Positions 16,242-25,729 of a DNA stretch of 34,428 bases are shown here, one piece after another. This DNA comes from Actinophytocola sp. (GTDB taxonomy: Bacteria > Actinomycetota > Actinomycetes > Mycobacteriales > Pseudonocardiaceae). The position numbers were made by a program, and so were the translations under genes. The notes beneath the pieces are model-generated. The model had not been told where the DNA came from. It saw nothing but the letters and a program-made list of their open reading frames with translations, and made no database searches. Each line of letters opens with the position of its first letter. The stretch's first letter is position 1. The stretch spans positions 1 to 34,428 of the forward strand of contig WHUB01000045.1 of the NCBI GenBank assembly GCA_009377395.1, in the 5' to 3' direction.

Positions 16242-17095
16242 CGGCGATGACGGTGTTGAACACGCTCACCCGCAACACGCGCCGGGTGGTCAAGGCCCCG
16301 CTCGACAAGCTCGACGACCTCGGCGACCAGCTCTCGTTCTACGTCAGGGCGCTGGCGTGGACGCCCCGCACGGTGGTGCACTACACCAAGGAAGTACTGC
16401 GAATCCTCGCCGAGACGTTCTTCGGCAGCGGTGCGCTCGCCGTGATCGGCGGCACCGTCGGCGTCATGCTCGGCATGACGCTGTTCGTCGGCATCGTCGT
16501 CGGGCTCCAGGGCTACGCGGGGCTCGACCAGATCGGCGCCGCCGCGCTGTCCGGCTTCGTCTCCGCCTACGTCAACACCCGGGAGGTCGCGCCGCTCGTC
16601 GCCGGTCTCGCGCTCTCGGCGACGGTCGGGGCCGGGTTCACCGCACAGCTCGGCGCGATGCGGATCTCCGAGGAGATCGACGCGGTCGAGGTCATGGCGG
16701 TGCCGAGCCTGCCGTTCCTCGTGACGACCAGGATCATCGCGGGCTTCATCGCGATCATCCCGCTCTACATCATCGGACTGCTCGCGTCCTATGTCGGGTC
16801 GCGGCTGATCGTGGTGGTGTTCTACACCCAGTCGGCGGGCACGTACGACCACTACTTCGAGCTGTTTCTGCCCAAAGGTGACGTCTTCATCTCGTTCGCG
16901 AAAGTTCTGGTCTTCTCCGTCATCATCATCATGTCGCACTGTTACTACGGATATACGGCATCCGGCGGCCCCGCCGGTGTCGGTGTCGCCGTCGGCAAGG
17001 CAGTGAAGACGACGATCGTGGTGGTCGCGCTGGTGAACTTCTTCCTCGGCTTCGGTATCTGGGGCACTGACACGACGGTGAGGATCGCGGGATGA
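16238..17095 (+). CDS. yrbEB: Mce transporter permease YrbEB (MlaE family)
   Basis: A 285-residue permease, second partner of the YrbE pair. A cytoplasmic N-terminal amphipathic region (about 1-60) precedes the membrane core. The ATPase-coupling motif is SEEIDAVEVMAVPSLPFLVT, within ATVGAGFTAQLGAMRISEEI. The start at GTG 16238 overlaps the yrbEA stop by 4 bases; ATG 16247 is an in-frame alternative. The stop overlaps the mceA ATG (ATGA). Confidence 0.94.
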   Translation: MTAMTVLNTLTRNTRRVVKAPLDKLDDLGDQLSFYVRALAWTPRTVVHYTKEVLRILAETFFGSGALAVIGGTVGVMLGMTLFVGIVVGLQGYAGLDQIGAAALSGFVSAYVNTREVAPLVAGLALSATVGAGFTAQLGAMRISEEIDAVEVMAVPSLPFLVTTRIIAGFIAIIPLYIIGLLASYVGSRLIVVVFYTQSAGTYDHYFELFLPKGDVFISFAKVLVFSVIIIMSHCYYGYTASGGPAGVGVAVGKAVKTTIVVVALVNFFLGFGIWGTDTTVRIAG

Positions 17096-18558
17096 GCGCG
17101 CGGGGTGCGGTCTCGACGCTGAAGCGCAGGCTGCTCGGCATCGGTTTCATCGTGCTGGTGCTGGCGGGTGTCGCGCTGAGCATCGCGGGCTTCCAGAACG
17201 CCTTCACCCCGTACGTCACGGTGAGCGTGAAGACGAGCGAGGTGGGCAACCAGCTCGACGTGAAGTCCGACGTCAAGGTGCGCGGGTTGATCATCGGCCA
17301 GATCAGCGACATCAGGCCGACTCAGAACGGCGCCACGTTGGAGCTCGAGCTCGACCCGGCGAAGGCCAAGCTGGTGCCCAAGTCGGCGTCAGCCCAGCTG
17401 CTGCCGAAGACACTGTTCGGTGAGCGGTACGTGTCGCTGGAGTTCGAGGACTCGAGCGGCCCGAAGCTCGCCGACGGCGACGTCATCCCACAGGACAGGA
17501 CCCGGTCCGCGACCGAGCTCGGCGCCTCCTTCGAGAAGCTGTTGCCGGTGCTGCGCGCGGTGCAGCCGCAGAAGCTGAACAGCACCCTGACCGCGATGTC
17601 GACCGCGCTGGAAGGCAGGGGCGACGAGCTGGGCAGGACGCTGGCCGAGCTCGGTGACTACATGGGCCGATTCAACCCACACTTGCCCGAGCTGAAGGAG
17701 CAGTTCCAGCAGCTCGCGAAGTTCTCCAACGGCTTCTCCGAGGTGAGCCCCGACATCGCGGCCATGCTCGACAACTTCCGCACCAACGCCCGGACGCTGG
17801 TCGAGAAGCGGCAGCAGCTGCACTCGGTGTACAGCTCGGTCACGACGTCGTCGCGCGACCTCGACGCCTACCTGCGGGCGAACAAGAACAACTTCATCAG
17901 GGTCGGCAGGGTCTCCCAGCCGACGCTCGACCTCGTCGCGAAGTACTCACCGGAGTTCCCCTGCGTGACCAGGCAGATGGCGAACGCGCTGCCGACGCTG
18001 AACAAGGCGTTCGGCAAGGGCACCGACCAGCCCGGCCTGCACGCCAAGGTCTACATCACACCGAACCGCGGCAAGTACAAGCCGGGGCAGGACGAGCCGG
18101 AGTTCAACTTCATGACCAGCCAGAACGGCAGCTACCGGGGGCCGTGGTGCTTCAACCCGCACCACCCCGAGATCCCGCGGCCGTTCCCGTACCCGTACCG
18201 GTTCCTCTACCTCGACGACGGCTCGACGCGGCCGCCGGATGCCCGCTCCGAGCTCGACGGCGAGAAGCTGCCGTGCGATGCCATCACGACCTACGGCAAC
18301 CCGATCCCGGAGGCGTGGGCCCGTCAGTGCCGGCCGGGGACCGCGCCGGGGCAGCGCGGCGGCAGCGCCTCGACAGGCAGCGCGGCGCCGGCGAGCGTGC
18401 CGCCGATGAACACGAATCCGGCCAACACGCCAGAGGAGGGTGCGCTGATCGCGGGTTTGCTCAGCGTCCAGACCGGTACGAGTCCGGATGACATCCCCGG
18501 CTGGGGCAGTCTGCTGGTGGGCCCGCTCTACCGAGGGGCGGAGGTGATCGTGCGGTGA
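17092..18558 (+). CDS. mceA: Mce family protein, MceA position
   Basis: The first of six Mce subunits (488 aa). An N-terminal membrane anchor (LLGIGFIVLVLAGVALSIAG, about 14-33) is followed by an MlaD/Mce domain ending in the family motif LFGERYVSLEF (about 108-118). A long helical region (about 145-290) follows, then a Pro/Gly-rich C-terminal part with several cysteines (as in GPWCFN and LPCDAITTYG) typical of MceA. In known systems the Mce domains form a hexameric ring and the helices build a lipid tunnel. ATG 17092 overlaps the yrbEB stop and its own stop overlaps mceB. Confidence 0.94.
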   Translation: MSARGAVSTLKRRLLGIGFIVLVLAGVALSIAGFQNAFTPYVTVSVKTSEVGNQLDVKSDVKVRGLIIGQISDIRPTQNGATLELELDPAKAKLVPKSASAQLLPKTLFGERYVSLEFEDSSGPKLADGDVIPQDRTRSATELGASFEKLLPVLRAVQPQKLNSTLTAMSTALEGRGDELGRTLAELGDYMGRFNPHLPELKEQFQQLAKFSNGFSEVSPDIAAMLDNFRTNARTLVEKRQQLHSVYSSVTTSSRDLDAYLRANKNNFIRVGRVSQPTLDLVAKYSPEFPCVTRQMANALPTLNKAFGKGTDQPGLHAKVYITPNRGKYKPGQDEPEFNFMTSQNGSYRGPWCFNPHHPEIPRPFPYPYRFLYLDDGSTRPPDARSELDGEKLPCDAITTYGNPIPEAWARQCRPGTAPGQRGGSASTGSAAPASVPPMNTNPANTPEEGALIAGLLSVQTGTSPDDIPGWGSLLVGPLYRGAEVIVR

Positions 18559-19604
18559 AGAGCGCCACCCACATCGCGGGCCCGCTGACCAAGCTGATCA
18601 TCTTCATCGTGGTGACCGTCGTGACGACGGCCGTGCTCGGCATCAGCATCGCCAACATCAACATGACGAGCACCAACAGCTACACCGCGCGGTTCAGCGA
18701 CGCGACGCTGCTGCTGAAGAACGACGAGGTCCGCATCGCGGGCGTGCACGTCGGCCAGGTCACCGACATCGAGGTGGTCGACAAGAGCCAGGCCCAGGTC
18801 ACCTTCGAGGTCAACGAGGAGCTGCGGCTGCCGGAGACGGTGACCGCTGCGGTGCGCTACCGCAACCTGGTCGGGCAGCGCTACATCGAGCTCGACCCCG
18901 GCAACCGCACGCCGGACACGCCGACGCTGCCGACCAACGGCACCGGCCACATCCCGCTGGAGCGGACGGCGCCCGCGCTCGACCTGACCGAGCTGTTCAA
19001 CGGGTTCAAGCCGCTGTTCACGGCGTTGGCGCCCAAGGACGTCAACCAGCTCTCGTACCAGATCATCCAGGTGTTGCAGGGCGAGGGCGGCACCATGGAG
19101 AGCCTGCTGGCCAACACCGCGTCGCTGACGACGTCGCTGGCCGAGAAGGACAAGGTGATCGGCGAGGTCATCACCAACCTCAACGTGGTGCTGCACCGGC
19201 TCAACGAGAAGAGCCCGCAGCTGCGGCAGACCATCACCACGCTGCAGCAGCTCATGACGGGCCTCGCCAAGGACTCGAAGTCCATCGGCAGCGCGATCGG
19301 CGCCATCGACAACCTCACCCGCAGCACGGCCGGTCTCGTCCGCAACGTCCGGGAGCCGCTGCGGCAGGACATCGCCGAGCTCGGCAAGCTGACGAAGACG
19401 CTCAACAAGCACGAGGACGTAGTGGAGCACTTCATCACCTTCGGCCCGAAGAAGTACTCGAGTCTGGGCAGGACGGCGAGCTACGGCTCCTGGTTCAACT
19501 TCTACCTGTGCAGCGGCGAGGCGAAGCTGCGCTTCCCGGGCGCGGAGGACCAGCCGATCACCATCCCGATGGGTGACCCGCACCGGGCGAGGTGCCAGGG
19601 ATGA
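18555..19604 (+). CDS. mceB: Mce family protein, MceB position
   Basis: A 349-residue Mce subunit. The N-terminal anchor is LIIFIVVTVVTTAVLGISIA (about 14-33), the Mce domain contains DEVRIAGVHVGQVTDIEV, and it closes with LVGQRYIELDPG. A helical region (about 135-300) follows. The C-terminus (SWFNFYLCSGEAKLRFPG) is the usual MceB-type ending. GTG 18555 overlaps the mceA stop (GTGA). It should be one of six distinct subunits of the envelope-spanning lipid channel. Confidence 0.93.
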   Translation: MKSATHIAGPLTKLIIFIVVTVVTTAVLGISIANINMTSTNSYTARFSDATLLLKNDEVRIAGVHVGQVTDIEVVDKSQAQVTFEVNEELRLPETVTAAVRYRNLVGQRYIELDPGNRTPDTPTLPTNGTGHIPLERTAPALDLTELFNGFKPLFTALAPKDVNQLSYQIIQVLQGEGGTMESLLANTASLTTSLAEKDKVIGEVITNLNVVLHRLNEKSPQLRQTITTLQQLMTGLAKDSKSIGSAIGAIDNLTRSTAGLVRNVREPLRQDIAELGKLTKTLNKHEDVVEHFITFGPKKYSSLGRTASYGSWFNFYLCSGEAKLRFPGAEDQPITIPMGDPHRARCQG

Positions 19605-20587
19605 AGCCGTTCCAGCAACGTAACCCGATCCCGATCGCGATCATCGGCCTCATCCTAATCGCGCTCGGTCTCACGGCGGCCGCGAACGCCGACGAGCTGC
19701 CGGTGATCGGTTCCGGCACCGTCTACACCGCCGCGTTCGAGGAGGCGGCCGGGCTGAAGGACGGCGACGAGGTCCGTATCGCGGGCATCAAGGTCGGCAA
19801 GGTCAAGGAGGTCGAGCTCGACGGCAACCAGGTGCTGGTCAGCTTCTACGTGGAAGACGCGTGGATGGGCAACAACACCGCGGCCGCGATCAAGCTCAAG
19901 GACCTGCTCGGGCAGAAGTACCTCGCCGTCGAACCGGCGGGCAGCGAGGTGATGGACCCGTCGCAGACCATCTCGAAGCAGCGCACCACATCGCCCTACG
20001 ACGTGCTCGAGGCGTTCCGTGGGCTCTCGGAGACCACCGATGCGATCGACGTCGGCCAGCTCGCCCGCAGCTTCAACGTCGTGTCGAACACCTTCGGTGG
20101 GACGTCCGAGGAGGTCACGGGCGCGCTGCGCGGGCTGTCGAGGCTCTCGGACACCATCGCCAAGCGCGACGCCCAGCTCTCGAACCTGCTGGAGAACACC
20201 CGCCAGATCAGCGGCACGCTCGCGTCCCGTGACCAGCAACTGGTGCGACTGATGAAGGACGGAAACGTGCTGCTCGCCGAGCTGGCCAGGCGCAAGGCGG
20301 CGATCAGCTCGCTGCTCCAAGGCACCCAGCAACTCTCCATACAGCTCAGCGGGCTGGTCGACGACAACCAGGCACAGCTCCAGCCGGTGCTCACCGACCT
20401 GGACCGGCTCACCGGCATGCTCTACCGCAACCGCAAGGCCCTCGGTGAAGGCATCGACAACTTCGCCCCGTTCGTGCGGCAGTTCAACAACACGGTCGGC
20501 AACGGCCGGTGGTTCGACAACTACGTCTGCGGCCTGGTGCTGCCCCAGGAGGGCCCGGTCAACCCGAAGGGATGTGATCCGCGATGA
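19601..20587 (+). CDS. mceC: Mce family protein, MceC position
   Basis: A 328-residue Mce subunit. I chose ATG 19601, which overlaps the mceB stop as ATGA and matches the operon pattern, over an in-frame GTG at 19592. The N-terminal anchor is IAIIGLILIALGLTAAA, the Mce domain contains DEVRIAGIKVGKVKEVEL, and it closes with LLGQKYLAVEPAG. Helices follow, and the C-terminus (WFDNYVCGLVLPQ) has one Cys near the end like its neighbours. Confidence 0.93.
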   Translation: MKPFQQRNPIPIAIIGLILIALGLTAAANADELPVIGSGTVYTAAFEEAAGLKDGDEVRIAGIKVGKVKEVELDGNQVLVSFYVEDAWMGNNTAAAIKLKDLLGQKYLAVEPAGSEVMDPSQTISKQRTTSPYDVLEAFRGLSETTDAIDVGQLARSFNVVSNTFGGTSEEVTGALRGLSRLSDTIAKRDAQLSNLLENTRQISGTLASRDQQLVRLMKDGNVLLAELARRKAAISSLLQGTQQLSIQLSGLVDDNQAQLQPVLTDLDRLTGMLYRNRKALGEGIDNFAPFVRQFNNTVGNGRWFDNYVCGLVLPQEGPVNPKGCDPR

Positions 20588-21762
20588 GCCCCACGACTCG
20601 TGTCGGACACACCCTCTGGCGTGGCGTCGCGATCGCCTGCGTGCTCGGGCTGCTGGTGGCAGGCGGGCTGTGGTGGGCGCTCAAGGACGCGGGCACCAAG
20701 ACCGTCACCGCGTACTTCCCGACCACGATCGGCCTGTATCCCGACAACAGCGTGCGGATGCTCGGCGTCGACATCGGCGGCATCGAGACGATCCAGCCGC
20801 AGGGCGAGCGGGTGAAGGTCACCATGACCTACGACCGCACGGTCGACGTCCCGGCGGACGCGCAGGCCGTGATCGTCGCACCGTCGCTGGTCAGCGACCG
20901 CTACGTGCAGCTGACCCCCGCCTACACCGGCGGCCCCGAACTCGAGGACGGCGCCGTCATCAACGAGCAGCGCACCGCGGTGCCGCTCGAGGTCGACGAC
21001 CTCTACAACTCGCTGTCCCGGGTCAGCGACGCGCTCGGCCCGAAGGGCGCCAACCGGGACGGCGCGCTGTCGCGGATGCTCGACACGCTCGCCGAGAACT
21101 TCAAGGGCAACGGCAAGGCGCTGAACGTCACGATCAACAAGCTCGGCAAGGCGTCCGGCACGCTGGCGGGCAACAAGGACGATCTGTTCGCCACCGTGTC
21201 CAACCTGGCGGAGTTCTCCAAGACGCTCGCCGACAGCGACGCCGACGTGGCCGAGTTCCAGCGCAGGCTGGCCGACGTGAGCGGGTTCCTCGCCGACGAG
21301 CGGCACAACCTGTCCACGACGGTCGACCTGCTCGGCTCGACGCTGGGCAAGGTCCGGCATTTCGTCGACCAGAACCGGGACGAGCTGCGGTCCAATGTGG
21401 ACAAGCTGGCCGCCGTGACCCGCGTGCTCGTCAACCAGCGCAAGAACCTCGCCGAGATCATGGACGTCGGGCCGGTCGCGCTCGGCAACGTGATCAACAC
21501 CTACAACGCGTCGGCGGGCACGCTCGACGCGCGGCCGGTGATCAACGAGCTGCGCGAGCCGCTCGTGCTGATGATGTGCGACTTCATCAAGCAGGCGCCC
21601 GAGGGCTCGGGCAACCAGCTTGCCTCGCTGTGTGAGGAGCTGGCGCCGATGACCGAGTCGCTGCCGTCGACGGCGCAGGTGCTCAACGCGCTGTACGAGG
21701 ATCGGCTGCCGCCGCTGCCGCTCGAGCTGATGGAACAGATGCAGCAGGGAGGTGGCCGCTGA
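20584..21762 (+). CDS. mceD: Mce family protein, MceD position
   Basis: A 392-residue Mce subunit. The anchor is VAIACVLGLLVAGGLWWALK (about 16-35). The Mce domain includes NSVRMLGVDIGGIETIQPQG and closes with LVSDRYVQLTPAY. A long helical segment (about 135-330) and a Cys-containing tail (LMMCDFIK, ASLCEELAPM) follow. ATG 20584 overlaps the mceC stop (ATGA). Its stop shares one base with the mceE start (TGATG). Confidence 0.93.
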   Translation: MSPTTRVGHTLWRGVAIACVLGLLVAGGLWWALKDAGTKTVTAYFPTTIGLYPDNSVRMLGVDIGGIETIQPQGERVKVTMTYDRTVDVPADAQAVIVAPSLVSDRYVQLTPAYTGGPELEDGAVINEQRTAVPLEVDDLYNSLSRVSDALGPKGANRDGALSRMLDTLAENFKGNGKALNVTINKLGKASGTLAGNKDDLFATVSNLAEFSKTLADSDADVAEFQRRLADVSGFLADERHNLSTTVDLLGSTLGKVRHFVDQNRDELRSNVDKLAAVTRVLVNQRKNLAEIMDVGPVALGNVINTYNASAGTLDARPVINELREPLVLMMCDFIKQAPEGSGNQLASLCEELAPMTESLPSTAQVLNALYEDRLPPLPLELMEQMQQGGGR

Positions 21763-22970
21763 TGTGGTGGCATCACCGCACCCACCGCTCCCGAGCGATG
21801 CTCGCAACGGTGTTCGCGGTCGTCGGCGCGCTGCTCGCGGGTTGCGGCAACTTCACCGGCATCTACGACATCCCGCTGCCCGGTGGGGCGGACCTCGGTG
21901 AGGATCCGATCGAGGTGAAGGTGGACTTCCGCGATGTGCTCGATCTCGTGCCGCAGTCCGCCGTCAAGCTCGACGAGGTCGCGGTCGGCAAGGTGGAGGA
22001 CATCACGCTGACCGGCGCCGCCTGGAACGCGCGGGTCACCATCCAGCTGAACCGCGGCACCGACCTGCCCGCCAACACCTATGCCAACGTCAAGCAGTCG
22101 AGCCTGCTCGGGGAGAAGTACATCGAGCTGCTGCGCCCGCCGAAGGGCACGGCACACGGCGAGCTGACCGACGGCGCGGTGATCCCGGTCTCGCGCACCG
22201 ACCAGGGCGTCGAGCTGGAAGAGGTCCTCGGCGCGTTGTCGATGCTGCTCAACGGCGGCGGTGTCGAGCAGCTCAACACCATCACCAAGGAGCTGAGCGC
22301 GATCTCGACCGGCCGCGAGGCCGAGATCAAGGCGGCGATGCACAACGCGAACACCCTGGTGCGTGGTCTCAACGGGCAGACCGACGACATCAGCAACGCG
22401 CTGGACGGGCTCAACCGGCTCTCGAAGGAACTGCGCAAGGACAAGGAGGTCATCGCGCGGGCGCTCGACGACCTCGAGCCGGGGCTGCGGGTGCTCGTCG
22501 AGCAGCGCAAGCAGCTGGTGACGATGCTGGAGGCGATGAAGAAGCTCTCCGTCGTCGCGACCGACACCGTGCAGAAGAGCCAGCACAGCCTGGTGAACAA
22601 CCTCGAGGCGCTGCGGCCGATCCTGGCCAACCTGGTCAAGTCGGGCGACAAGCTGCCCAAGTCGCTCGAGCTGCTGGTGTCGTTCCCGTTCCCGGACGCC
22701 GCCGTCGCGGGCGCGCGAGGCGACTACTTCAACCTGTTCCAGACGCTGAACCTGAACATCAGGGAGATCTACAAGGCGTACCAGCGCGACCGGGGCAACC
22801 CGTTCAAGGGACTGCCGGTGCTGCAGGAGCTGCCCGCGTCGCAGGGCCAGTTGCTCGACCCGAACCAGCTGCCGCCGCTGCCGTTGCCGCAGCCGGACGA
22901 CTCGACCAGCGGTGAGCAGTCGGGTGACGGCACCGGTGACCTGCTGTCCGGGCTGCTGGGAGGTGGCTGA
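21762..22970 (+). CDS. mceE: Mce family lipoprotein, MceE position
   Basis: A 402-residue Mce subunit with a lipoprotein signal: a basic N-terminus, a hydrophobic core (about 13-24) and lipobox LLAGC, giving lipid-modified Cys28. This is the usual state of MceE (LprK-like) proteins. The Mce domain contains VKLDEVAVGKVEDITL and closes with LLGEKYIELLRPP. Helices (about 150-330) and a Pro-rich tail (QLPPLPLPQPDD) follow. ATG 21762 overlaps the mceD stop by one base, and mceF follows with the same TGATG overlap. Confidence 0.94.
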   Translation: MWWHHRTHRSRAMLATVFAVVGALLAGCGNFTGIYDIPLPGGADLGEDPIEVKVDFRDVLDLVPQSAVKLDEVAVGKVEDITLTGAAWNARVTIQLNRGTDLPANTYANVKQSSLLGEKYIELLRPPKGTAHGELTDGAVIPVSRTDQGVELEEVLGALSMLLNGGGVEQLNTITKELSAISTGREAEIKAAMHNANTLVRGLNGQTDDISNALDGLNRLSKELRKDKEVIARALDDLEPGLRVLVEQRKQLVTMLEAMKKLSVVATDTVQKSQHSLVNNLEALRPILANLVKSGDKLPKSLELLVSFPFPDAAVAGARGDYFNLFQTLNLNIREIYKAYQRDRGNPFKGLPVLQELPASQGQLLDPNQLPPLPLPQPDDSTSGEQSGDGTGDLLSGLLGGG

Positions 22971-24232
22971 TGCTGACACGTAAGACGTGGACGCAGATCA
23001 TCGCGTTCTTCACGATCAGCGTGGTCGCGCTGGTGTACTCGCTGTTCCGCTTCACCGACATCGGCAAGGTGTTCGGCGAGGACATCTACACGGTGTCGAT
23101 GGAGCTGAAGGACTCCGGCGGGATCTTCAGCAACGCCGAGGTGACCTACCGCGGCTACGCCGTCGGCAGGGTGGGCAAGCTCAGCCTGACCAAGGAGGGG
23201 CTGGAGGTCGACCTCGACATCGAGCCCCAGGCCCCGCCGATCCCCGCCGACCTCGACGCCTTCGTCCTGAACCGGTCCGCGATCGGTGAGCAGTACGTCG
23301 ACCTGCGGCCGAGGACGGACGAGGGGCCGTTCCTGCATGACGGCTCGGTCATTCCCGTCCAACGCACCGAAACGCCGGTGTCCACCGCCAAGGTCATCAA
23401 GGACATGCGCGACCTGGCAGGGTCGGTGCCGACCGACTCGCTGCGCACGGTCGTCGACGAGTCCTACCAGGCGTTCCACGGCACCGGTCAGAAACTTCAG
23501 TTCCTGATGGACGCGACGCGGGACTTCACGGCCGGGGCGAAGCGGAACCTGCCGGACACCGTGCAGCTGCTGCGGTCGGGCAACCAGGTGCTGCGCACCC
23601 AGAACGCCCAGATGGACTCGATCAGGTCGTTCAGCGAGGACCTGCGGAAGCTGTCGGCGACCTTCAAGGGTTCCGACGCCGACATCAGGCGGCTGATCGA
23701 GCAGACGCCGCCGATGGCGGATCAGCTCACCAGGGTCGTCGACGAGGTCGGCCCGGGTCTCAGCGACCTCGTCGGCAACCTGATCACGCTCGGCGAGCTG
23801 CAGAAGCCCCGGCTGCGGGGCCTCGAGCAGGCCTTGATGACCTATCCCGCGCTCGGCGCGGGCGCGCAGTCGCTGCTCGACCCGCAGACGCCGAAGGCGC
23901 CGCTCGGGCTCGTGGTGAACCTGTTCGACCCGCCGTCGTGCGTGAAGGGCTACGAGAGCACCGAGAAGCGGCCGGGCAGCGACACCTCGCCGGCGAAGTA
24001 CAACGAGCGGGCGCATTGTGCCGAGCCGCCCGGCAGCCCGATCACCGTGCGTGGCTCCCAGAACGCGCCGACGGCTGGGGTGCCGGTCGCGCCGAGCAGG
24101 CAGCAGATCAGGGCCAACGAGGACCGCGACTCCGAGTCTCTCGAGGAAGACGCGAACTCGTCGAGCAACGGCGGCAGCATGATGTCGAGCTCCTACGCCG
24201 AGTTGGTGAGCCAGTTGCTTGCGCCGTACTGA
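22970..24232 (+). CDS. mceF: Mce family protein, MceF position
   Basis: The last Mce subunit (420 aa). The anchor is IIAFFTISVVALVYSLFRF (about 9-27). The Mce domain includes GIFSNAEVTYRGYAVGRVGK and closes with AIGEQYVDLRPR. Helices (about 130-300) and a Ser/Asn/Glu-rich low-complexity tail follow (about 380-410). A 58-base gap separates it from the Mce-associated genes, the first break in an otherwise overlapping run. Confidence 0.93.
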   Translation: MLTRKTWTQIIAFFTISVVALVYSLFRFTDIGKVFGEDIYTVSMELKDSGGIFSNAEVTYRGYAVGRVGKLSLTKEGLEVDLDIEPQAPPIPADLDAFVLNRSAIGEQYVDLRPRTDEGPFLHDGSVIPVQRTETPVSTAKVIKDMRDLAGSVPTDSLRTVVDESYQAFHGTGQKLQFLMDATRDFTAGAKRNLPDTVQLLRSGNQVLRTQNAQMDSIRSFSEDLRKLSATFKGSDADIRRLIEQTPPMADQLTRVVDEVGPGLSDLVGNLITLGELQKPRLRGLEQALMTYPALGAGAQSLLDPQTPKAPLGLVVNLFDPPSCVKGYESTEKRPGSDTSPAKYNERAHCAEPPGSPITVRGSQNAPTAGVPVAPSRQQIRANEDRDSESLEEDANSSSNGGSMMSSSYAELVSQLLAPY

Positions 24233-24290
24233 TCGAGGCAGAGGAGCACCAGACAGCGATATCACATCGTTCGCCTACGCTGAGGACGCA

Positions 24291-24911
24291 ATGAGCAGTG
24301 ATGATGCCCGGGCCGACGCGCCCGAGGAGGACGACGGCACCGAGACGGGCTCACCGGCGGAGGAGCCGGTGGCGCGCCGGGGCGTGTTCGGACGCCAGCC
24401 GGTGTTCGTCGCCGCCGCGATCATCGCGATCGTCTCGCTGATCGCCGCCACGACCTTCGGCATCCTCTGGTGGACGGGGTCCGGCAGCGACGAGGCGCGC
24501 AACGCCCAGGCTCGCGACGAGGTGGTCGCGGCGGCGGAGAACGGGATCAGGGCCTTCGCGGAGGTCGACTACCAGCATCCGGAGGCGTACCGGAACCAGC
24601 AGATCGCGGTGTCGACCGACGAGCTGGCGCAGCACGTCAAGGCCGGCTGGCCGCAGGCGCGGCAGGTCATCGTGCAGGCGCAGCGGTCCTCGACGATCAA
24701 TTTCTTCGCCATCGGGGTGGAGGAGCTCAACTCCTCCGCAGGCACCGCGTCGGCGATCGCGTCCTCCGAGGTGACGCTGTCGTTCCAGGGCCAGTCCGCA
24801 CAGCTGCCGCGCCGCTGGCGCGCCGAGCTCAAGCGTGTGGGCGATGAGTGGAAGCTTTCCGACATCGAGCTGATCCCCATCCCGCGCACGCAGCTCAACA
24901 CCCAGGGATAG
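24291..24911 (+). CDS. Mce-associated membrane protein 1
   Basis: A 206-residue protein of the Mas type that follows mce operons in actinobacteria. I start at ATG 24291 because GAGGA (24282-24286) lies just upstream; the frame stays open upstream to 24219 but would overlap mceF. An acidic N-terminus (about 1-30) precedes one membrane segment (about 37-61). The extracytoplasmic domain has an NTF2-like pattern, with an N-terminal helix ARDEVVAAAENGIRAFAEVD and a final strand pair RWRAELKRVGDEWKLSDIEL. Known Mas proteins support stability or assembly of the Mce complex; that role is inferred here from position and architecture. Confidence 0.88.
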   Translation: MSSDDARADAPEEDDGTETGSPAEEPVARRGVFGRQPVFVAAAIIAIVSLIAATTFGILWWTGSGSDEARNAQARDEVVAAAENGIRAFAEVDYQHPEAYRNQQIAVSTDELAQHVKAGWPQARQVIVQAQRSSTINFFAIGVEELNSSAGTASAIASSEVTLSFQGQSAQLPRRWRAELKRVGDEWKLSDIELIPIPRTQLNTQG

Positions 24912-24919
24912 GAGCCGCA

Positions 24920-25720
24920 GTGACGCAGAACCGACGTCGATCGACACCGGGCGGAGGGTCGCGGCGGCCACAGGTCGCGGGGCTACGCAAGCCAAGCCCT
25001 CGGCCCCGTCCGACTCCGGAGCCGAGGCACGCCGCTCCCGACGCCGACGCGGTGGCCGACGAGCCCTCGGCCCCCCGGCCACGTGCGAAGGCGCGCGAGG
25101 AGGGCAGCCCCAAGCCCGAGTCCGCCGATGAGACCGTCTCGCAGCCGTCCGCGCTGCCGGACCGGACGCACGAGCCGAAGCGCGCGGGCGAGGGTGTCAC
25201 GTGGACGATGACGAGCATTGTCGCCGCGATCGCGCTGGTGCTCGCGCTCGCGGCCGCGTTCTTCGCGTTCAAGTACTTCTCGGTCAGCGGTGGCGGCGAG
25301 AACCAGGCGATGGTCGACGTGGTCGCGACCCAGGAGGTCAAGGAGCAGGTCGCCGACAACCTCGAGACGATGTTCTCCTACGACTACCGGAACGTCGGGC
25401 AGCACGAGCAGGCCGTCAAGGACGCGCTCGCCACCGACGAGATGCGGCGGCAGTACGAGCAGCTGATGGGCGACGTGAAGGAGAAGGCGCCGCAGCAGGG
25501 CGTGATCCTGCAGACGACGGTCCGCAACATCGCGGTGATCTCCATCGACGAGGACTCCGCGAAGGTGGTCGCCTTCATCGACCAGACCTCGATCCGGCGG
25601 GACACCGGCCAGAGCGCGGCGACCGGTGACCAGCCGACGGTGACCGCGGTGCGGGTCGACGGCGAGTGGAAGATCTCCCACATCGACGCCTACGCCGACC
25701 CGAGCAACAACCCGGGTTGA
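24920..25720 (+). CDS. Mce-associated membrane protein 2
   Basis: A 266-residue protein of the same architecture as its neighbour. GTG 24920 follows GGAG (24911-24914), 8 bases after the previous stop; the open frame upstream lies inside the preceding gene. The long N-terminus (about 1-95) is Pro/Arg/Glu-rich and probably disordered. One membrane segment (about 98-118) precedes an NTF2-like domain ending VTAVRVDGEWKISHIDAYAD. It is the last gene of the mce operon and is followed by a perfect terminator hairpin. Confidence 0.88.
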   Translation: MTQNRRRSTPGGGSRRPQVAGLRKPSPRPRPTPEPRHAAPDADAVADEPSAPRPRAKAREEGSPKPESADETVSQPSALPDRTHEPKRAGEGVTWTMTSIVAAIALVLALAAAFFAFKYFSVSGGGENQAMVDVVATQEVKEQVADNLETMFSYDYRNVGQHEQAVKDALATDEMRRQYEQLMGDVKEKAPQQGVILQTTVRNIAVISIDEDSAKVVAFIDQTSIRRDTGQSAATGDQPTVTAVRVDGEWKISHIDAYADPSNNPG

Positions 25721-25729
25721 TCTTGTGAC

